Source of the DNA: Diphasiastrum complanatum
Taxonomy: Eukaryota > Streptophyta > Lycopodiopsida > Lycopodiales > Lycopodiaceae
NCBI GenBank assembly: GCA_029204225.1
Contig: CM055104.1
Span: 38,186,527-38,250,526 of the forward strand
DNA length: 64,000 nucleotides
Direction: 5' to 3'
Positions 58,423-64,000 of this stretch are shown in pieces. The notes under the pieces were generated by a model. It ran no database searches and was not told the DNA's origin. It saw nothing but the letters and a program-made list of their open reading frames with translations. How positions within the stretch are numbered: position 1 is the first letter of the stretch; the number at the start of each line of letters is the position of its first letter. Position numbers and translations under genes: made by a program.

Positions 58423-58617
58423 TTACTTCATAAAAGCAATTGTTTGCTGTTCAGCCATGTTGTCGCTTTCTTCAGGAGGGTTTGCCATTGAAGCCTCAAA
58501 GATTGTCCTGTCCTTCCTTTGGCGTCTTTGGACTTCCAAATAGATTAGCAATGCATTTATGTCCGCAGGATTTACTCCTCCAACTCTGGTTGCCTGTCCT
58601 ATATTAATAGGTCGAAT
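58423..58617 (-). CDS. gidA: Last exon of MnmG/GidA (MTO1) tRNA-modification enzyme
   Basis: 64 codons plus TAA (58423-58425). The minus strand reads [27 protein letters not shown] in segments: the G-Q-A-x-R-V-G-G-V-x-P-A-D-I core is the hallmark C-terminal helix of plant MnmG/GidA. The tail is polar and ends in M-K. Just upstream on the minus strand is ...gatgtag, a good intron 3' splice site, so this is a terminal exon. MnmG with MnmE installs carboxymethylaminomethyl groups on wobble uridine of certain tRNAs, in plants within organelles; the C-terminus contacts MnmE. No other exon was found up to 64000. The frame is intact, so the gene may be live with a long intron, or this may be a stranded exon. 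Confidence 0.85.
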   Translation of the reverse strand: MRPINIGQATRVGGVNPADINALLIYLEVQRRQRKDRTIFEASMANPPEESDNMAEQQTIAFMK

Positions 58618-59931
58618 CTACATCAACAATAAAAAAATCAATTTAAGTCTCTGAAACACTATAACTAAGACACAAACCAACATTAAATGTACAGAGTTAC
58701 ACCATCAGCAATTCTGCCATTCTCCAACTTCTTTCAGACATGCAACCCATATGAGCAAAGTCACATATTTTAAACACTAAATTTATGAAATTATGCTACA
58801 GTGGTAGGACACCTGACTTCAGTTTCATAGCTAGCAATGAGATAGAATTAAACCTTGCAATAAAACAGCTATATTTTCTTCAGATACTTACAATCGTATT
58901 ATAACTTCAAAATTTTGAAGGATAATGAAAGAAGAACTATCATGTTGTGCTGCAAGAATCTTGCAAAAAGACAAGGCTTAAATCCCACAGAACATATTGA
59001 TTGCTTCATCCAGATCACTTTCATCCGTCTGTCTAATCTTTTTGAAGGAAGATTGGTCATTAGTTTCTATCATTACCTAAGTTACATTCAAGGGGTAGCA
59101 TTCACTCAGATGAATTTTCAAATCCATTATCACACTCAGATTTAGCTAGGATCATCAAGTGACTACTAAACTAGTAAGACAACGATATATTCTCCACCTT
59201 TTTCTCATGGAAACAGCAGCTGAAACAGGCAAATCTTCAAGGGTGCTAGTGAAGAAAGAAGCTTTTGTATTGTGCAACTTACTCCAAGATGGTGTACCCT
59301 TTTGAAGTAAGAAGCTTGCAAAGGCTCAGAGTCCTTATACAATCATGCAATAGGCCGTGCTTCAAAAACTTGGGGACATCATTTGTAATTTTGTACATCT
59401 AAAAGTTCACTGTATTGGTTGATCATTGATTCTTTTGAATGATAATGTAAGTAGTCAACTTGAGAATTCATAAAGTTAGATGGCGAAGTTGATCCAAGAC
59501 TTAATTTGTAATAAGAGAACAAAAGGAGAAAAGAACCGAGTGCTAGAGAACTTCGACAACAATAGAATTATCCGCTATCTACCGGCAGATCCTTTCAAAG
59601 AAATGATTGATATACACACATTTATTGATTGAAAATACTCAAACTTTGAATTTTAAAAATTAGAAGCAGGTTTATGATGTGTGAAACATGTGGCGGTGCT
59701 AAACAATTGCTCTGTTTTATCATAAATAGCACTACATTGTTAATGGCTATCCACTTTTGAAAACTCTATATGACAATAACAACAGGTTCACTTTTACATC
59801 CACGTTTTTTGGTTGTAAACCTTTTTAACAGCTCCAATACATGCTCATTCGGGTTGACAAATCAGTAGGAATCAGCCTTTGATCACTCTCAAAAGCTCTG
59901 ACATGTGAAAGACATTGTAAATAGCTTAGTT
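58618..59931. other. Presumed intron of the MnmG gene; no exon found
   Basis: Starts (minus strand) with a tttttattgttgatgtag splice acceptor. I searched for the preceding MnmG segment (the L-E-A-R-E-K-L-S-K type end) and did not find it. Confidence 0.5.
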
Positions 59932-60478
59932 GCCCGGAACGAGTTCTGGAACGTGTTCCGTTCCGGAACTTGGCCAATTTTGTTTTTTGAAAAAATACCT
60001 AGTTTTTAACAAAGCAATGGAGATTAAAGAACGCAACAAAGATATATAGTGTGGCTCAGTCAGCGATTCTAGCTCGGATATATACATAACATGGTTTTTA
60101 ACAAACCAATCGGAGACGAACAGAGATGGAGGATGTGACAGTAACTGATATGGTGGTGCTGGTCCATTGTGGTCCAAGGGAAACTATAGAGATCGAGCTG
60201 GTCCTGATGATCGCCCCAGTTGCTGGCCGTGGAGGTCCCTCATCAAATAGCTGTGATTTTAACCAAGAAATTGAGATTACCTTGACAAAGAAATCTGCTT
60301 GAACTGTATGTTTTCCAGCGTTTCTGATCTCTAGCGTCCCTCAATATATTATAAAGCATCCCTCAATATATCATCAAGAAGGAAGATCGCGAATAAGGAA
60401 GATCATGGCCAGCAGCACTTTGATACCTGGTTTTTTTTGTTAAAAAAAAAAACGTTCCAACCCAGTACGTTCCAGCCC
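59932..60478. mobile_element. Possible MITE with inverted terminal repeats
   Basis: Left end gcccggaacgagttctggaacg (59932) and right end cgttccaacccagtacgttccagccc (to 60478) are imperfect reverse complements of about 25 bp, each with two copies of the word ggaacg. The interior (about 500 bp) has no coding capacity. No convincing target duplication was found (ttag occurs near both sides). Confidence 0.45.
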
Positions 60479-60582
60479 AAAAGGGTTAGAAGAGGTTTCT
60501 AAGGTAAAGAGTATGTCTGCTAACTGCACATAATTCTTTTGAAAGTTAATACATGATTGGATTCGAAATACAACTTGGAGAG

Positions 60583-61133
60583 TGTCACATGCACTTTGAG
60601 TCCCTTACCTTGTGTGATTTTAAATTGTAAATATCAGTTGTACATGGTTGTGTCACTGGCCTGTGGACGCAATCGTAAATTACTATGTATAAATGCGTGA
60701 CTAAATCTGAAATGGCAAACGGGTACTAGGTCTTAATTAGAGTCTGCTGGACTGACTTCCTAAAATGTGGAGGTTAACTAGTCAAAGGACACGTCATATG
60801 CTAATTGGGACGTGACCAATTTATGATTGGCACTTGATCAAATGGTTTTAGCGACCCACATGCATGTCCATTTGTCAAGGATCTGCCAAGAGGGTGTGCC
60901 ACGTGGAGGCTTTAGGATGAGTCAAGGTTAAGTGGTGCTTGAGGGGATATAGTGTGAGCCTTGTCAAGCATTCCCTATCGTATTCCTATCCAGCTATCAT
61001 TGGGAGGAGACTTGCAGCAAAGCTCCCATAGTTTCTGGTTGATCTATGTCATCCTTACTGAGGTTATTATAGAGACAGGCTTTTCTGGAGTAAATATTGT
61101 GCTTACTTAGGGTTTGAGAGGTTGTGTGCAACA
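60583..61133 (+). mobile_element. 5' LTR of gypsy element F
   Basis: About 551 bp, TGTCACATGC to GTGCAACA. It aligns with the LTR of E (26811-27494) through gtcactggcctgtgg, gctggactgacttcctaaaa and aggttaactagtcaa, with strong divergence. A PBS-like tgatgttagagcatgg follows at 61137. Confidence 0.75.
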
Positions 61134-61189
61134 TTTGATGTTAGAGCATGGCACTTTTTAGGATCTTCTGAAGATATCTTGTTTGGTAG

Positions 61190-61990
61190 TGTTGTAGAAG
61201 CTTGAATTTGCTTTTTCTCAGTTTGTCAACTTTGTCCGAGTTTCGTGCCAAGAGACTAGATGTTGTTTGTTCAAATGCGCATGCTATGGAAGTGAAAGCA
61301 CATTTTGAAGCGAACAAAGTCTAGCAAAGGGATTAGTGTTGTGGAGAAAGTCAGTGGAATAGCTTTAAAAGCTGAGAGAATATTGTCGAATGGCAATGAA
61401 GCTGAAGTGGGTTTGCGCAAGAGGAAGTTACCAACTATTAAAGATTGAAACTCCTGAAGTTCACTAGAATAGTGTCAATGCAAACTACAAATGTTGTGGA
61501 GAACTGGTTACAAAAATGGGAACAAGCATTTCAGAGGTGTTGCGTTGATGAGACAAAGATGCTTGTTGAGGCCACATATTCTTTTCAAGACTTAGCACAA
61601 AGGTGGTGGAGGAAGGTGCAAAAGGATGACCTGATTTTGACCACATGGGAGGCATTCAAACAGATGTTTATGTAGAACTAGGTGAACATGGATGAGAAGA
61701 ACAATGCTAAGCAACAATGGACCTAACTAAAACATGGTAACTTGAGTGAGCAAGATTATGCTGACAAGTATTGCAAAGCTTTGTTATGCATTCCACAAGA
61801 AGTTCTGATGTTTATGAAAGTTCACTTTTTGGAAGTCTTTGAGAAAGTATTTGCCCTTTCCTGCGAAAAAGTAATCAAATGATTTGAGAGGAGCCATACC
61901 GATGGCCTTGTATTATGAGGATGGCAAGAGAGACTCGGATCCTGCTGCAATGGCTACGACCAGCCGTGGGGATGCAAGGGCAAGTGGAAA
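61190..61990 (+). pseudogene. Gypsy F: gag fragment
   Basis: The open stretch 61445-61675 shows N-W-L-Q-K-W-E-Q-A-F, A-Q-R-W-W-R-K-V and W-E-A-F-K-Q-M-F, the helix pattern of the Retrotrans_gag domain. Downstream, with stops, it continues Q-Q-W-T, L-S-E-Q-D-Y-A-D-K-Y and V-H-F-L-E. No zinc knuckle is seen before the G LTR at about 62010. Confidence 0.75.
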
Positions 61991-62009
61991 CAAAAACAGA
62001 AAGTTTGAG

Positions 62010-62247
62010 GCTTAACCCAGTCTACATGCCCAATCAACATTGTCCTTTGACTGGTCAACCCCTACATTCGAAGTCAGCCCAATAGAATCTAATCAAGACC
62101 CGGTACCCCTTCGGATTTAGTCACTTCCAACTTTGTTTTACGTAGTAATCTACAAATGTTTCCACAGGCAGGTGACTTAGCTATTTACAACTGATATTTA
62201 TAGTTCACAATTACAAAAGATAAGGGATTTAAAATGCATGTTACATC
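62010..62247 (-). mobile_element. 3' LTR fragment of gypsy element G
   Basis: Minus strand begins TGTAACATGCATTTTAAATCCC at 62247 and resembles the LTR of F in reverse orientation (shared gtcacctgcctgtgg, gggctgacttc). The outer part is lost. Confidence 0.72.
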
Positions 62248-62262
62248 CCTTTCCCCTCAAGA
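62248..62262 (-). other. Polypurine tract of gypsy G
   Basis: Minus strand ttgaggggaaaggga next to the LTR start. Confidence 0.8.
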
Positions 62263-63445
62263 AAAATCATCCTTGATGGCAAAGTTTGGATATTGTGCGT
62301 GTAACCTATGCGCGGTCTTCTAGATAGCTTCACTGAGGTCGACCAACCAAGTACTCACAAAGCAAGTGAATCCACAATCATCTTTCCCTCCGGTCCAATA
62401 CCTTTGCTGGTCCATTTATCACCTCCCTATGCTACTGAAACAAAACGAGTTCATCAATATCACTATCATATAAAAAGTGTGAAACATGAAAAAACATTGT
62501 GCACTCTACAAATAAGAGCTAAATCCAATTCATAAGCAATGCTATTTATCTTTTTGACAATTTTCCAAGGTCCATTGAATCTAGGTGATAACTTGTAACA
62601 TTGCCCTATCTTTAGAGAAGCGGAGTCCTTCGGAATTTTGAGAAACACCATGTCTCCCTTCACGAAACTTTCTTGGCATACAATTCGGATCAACGTAACT
62701 TTTTGCTCGATCCATTGCGGTTCTCACATTTTGCTTAGCTAGCTCCAACATATGTTTCAAGTGAGTCAGAAATTTCACAACACTAGGCACACTATGACCG
62801 TAATAGGACTAGCTAGCCTAAACTCATATTTAAGCTTGGGATGACTCATGTTTCTAGAAGCATTTTTTTTTATCATTATAAGCAAACGCAAGTAATGGTA
62901 AATAATGCTTCCGTTGCGTTTGCTTCACACTCACACATGCCTAAAGAATATCTTCAAGAGTTTGGTTAACTCTCTCAATTTGTCCAACCGTCTCAAGATG
63001 ATCAATACTACCCATACCCAACTGCACCTAACTTTTTAGATATTGTAGAATTCCATTTAAAACGAGAATCTCTATCAAACACAATACCAGCCCTTTTGGG
63101 GTCAAGTGGAAAGAGGCGGGTGGCTAGGCGGTGGGAATGGGATCCAACGCGCGGCCCGCAGATGTGCGCATTGCGCGAGTGAGTCTACTGGACAGGAATG
63201 TTGCTGCTTTCCGCTGCCGACAAACTCTGACATGGTATCAGAACCAAGTGGGGGTCCTGTACGAGCAAGTGGGGGTGTACTTCACCCTGTGCTCGCTTGA
63301 GTGGGGGTGTTGGAGGGTGCAAGCTATGCACAAGCGGCTGCTACCATGAAAGGCACCAGAAGAGTGCATTTGTCCCATAAGTAAATGGAGACTAAAACAT
63401 CACCCACATATAAGTTGAAAGTAGACATAATACCCTTGTCCCCTG
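62263..63445 (-). pseudogene. Gypsy G: integrase and chromodomain-like tail
   Basis: Minus strand, starting near 63440: a degraded Y-V-x-D core segment, then (after an insertion at 63085-63344) F-D-R-D-S-R-F (about 63078), D-G-x-x-E-R-V-N-Q-T-L-E-D core near 62975, Q-N-V-R-T-A-M-D-R-A-K-S-Y near 62720, K-G-D-M-V-F-L-K-I-P (about 62655), K-L-S-P-R-F-N-G-P-W-K-I (about 62590) and Y-E-L-D-L-A. The tail has L-S-E-A-I and Q-Y-P-N-F-A-I (about 62300-62280), the end usual in plant chromoviruses. Frames change often and there are stops. Confidence 0.8.
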
Positions 63446-63594
63446 GTACCAACCCTTTTGGGGTCAAGTGGAAAGAGGCGGGTGGCTAGGCAGTGGGGAT
63501 GGGATCCAACGCGTGGCCCGCAGGTGTGCGCATTGCGCAAGTGAGTCTACTGGACCGGAATGTTGCTGCTTTCCGCTGCCGACAAACTCTGACA
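63085..63594 (+). repeat. Paired 148-bp GC-rich direct repeats with a PBS-like site (TRIM-like)
   Basis: 63085-63232 and 63447-63594 align without gaps at an offset of 362 bp, with about ten differences, and both end in CTCTGACA. Directly after the first copy is tggtatcagaaccaag, a PBS-like word. The 214-bp interior holds no plus-strand protein. This is the layout of a terminal-repeat retrotransposon in miniature. Against it: no TG start at the apparent left edge, no PPT before copy 2, no target duplication, and part of the interior (63345-63445) looks like gypsy G integrase. Confidence 0.5.
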
Positions 63595-64000
63595 GGTATG
63601 AGTTATAAACATACATAGATATGGCATCACATAGGGGATGAAATGGACTATAGTTGATGAACAATAAACAACCTCCTTGAAAGATTGCTAAAGATCACCA
63701 AACACAACTAGATATCAAGCCCTACAAGCAATGTGGTTGAGTTCTCCTACAAAGGGCCCAAACATCTCAATAATCAAAAGCTAAAAAATGAGTGTCCACA
63801 GTCTCTAGCCTCTATTTATAGTCTTCTAAAAAACTGCAATTGAACCTTTCAAGAAACCCTAACACTTAATTTGCAAAATAAGGGCCAGCACTTTTGAAGG
63901 AAATTAGTGTACCCATCGGCTCAGTGTCCTCATACCCATAATATTGGACCCACTGGTATTGTATGTCCTTAATAGTATGGAGAAATAAATTTATGCGACG
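63595..64000. other. No gene seen; possible minus-strand LTR with TATA-like box
   Basis: No coding motif. The minus strand has gactataaatagagg (about 63809-63823), which resembles an LTR promoter, but no edges were found. Confidence 0.35.

Noticed and set aside
58915-59145. 76-codon plus frame in the presumed MnmG intron
   Set aside because: No motif and opposite strand to the gene; treated as chance.
63106-63349. GC-rich plus frames and minus frame 63464-63664
   Set aside because: They follow the duplicated 148-bp unit in different frames and contain no motif; no coding support.

Overview
This window looks like nuclear DNA of a seed plant, most likely a flowering plant. It is moderately AT-rich and almost entirely built from old, broken, nested LTR retrotransposons of the plant Ty1/copia and Ty3/gypsy superfamilies. 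Primer-binding sites match initiator-methionine tRNA, and there are long (GA)n, (GAA)n and (CA)n microsatellites. The only cellular protein-coding sequence I recognise is one exon at 58423-58617 (minus strand). It encodes the C-terminus of the organellar tRNA-modification enzyme MnmG/GidA (MTO1). I cannot name the species from sequence alone.

Layout. 1-1760: a plus-strand LTR followed by inverted LTR pieces that form a fold-back. 1763-2088: copia integrase scrap. 2088-4530: minus-strand gypsy element without reverse transcriptase, ending in a 252-bp GA run. 5485-8070: plus-strand copia integrase, RT and RNase H. 8071-10889: truncated minus copia (family M), lying in a family-H fragment that continues to 11600. 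11600-18230: no genes; AT-rich DNA, microsatellites and a 94-bp tandem repeat. 18232-39011: a nested stack. Family-H copia (plus) is the outer element. Family-D copia (minus) sits in its 5' LTR and itself holds copia C (21795-26697) and gypsy E (26811-29311). A structurally complete copia M (31954-37395, target duplication ATTTT) interrupts the body of H. 39012-41900: no gene. 41908-51912: copia K (minus) interrupted by chromovirus J (42869-51316, target duplication CTTTG), itself interrupted by copia L (45467-49310). 51913-54441: family-D copia (plus) in the gag of K. 54445-58422: mostly unassigned DNA. 58423-58617: MnmG exon. 59932-60478: possible MITE. 60583-63600: two related chromovirus remnants in opposite orientation and a duplicated GC-rich 148-bp unit.

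No element here has an intact coding set, so none should be autonomous. The removed parts are often the RT core, its YVDD active site, or the stretch between gag and integrase. The most unusual item is in element H: after gag and protease it carries about 1.2 kb that is not recognisable pol. Its reading frame runs on across the M insertion once one copy of the target duplication is discounted, which suggests captured sequence or an unusual extra ORF.

How parts relate. In each retrotransposon gag encodes the particle protein, protease cuts the polyprotein, RT and RNase H copy the RNA from the PBS and PPT, and integrase inserts the product. LTRs carry promoter and poly(A) signals. Element letters (C, D, E, F, G, H, J, K, L, M, Q) are my own labels. 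Domain names rest on motif recognition by eye; percent identities were not computed.
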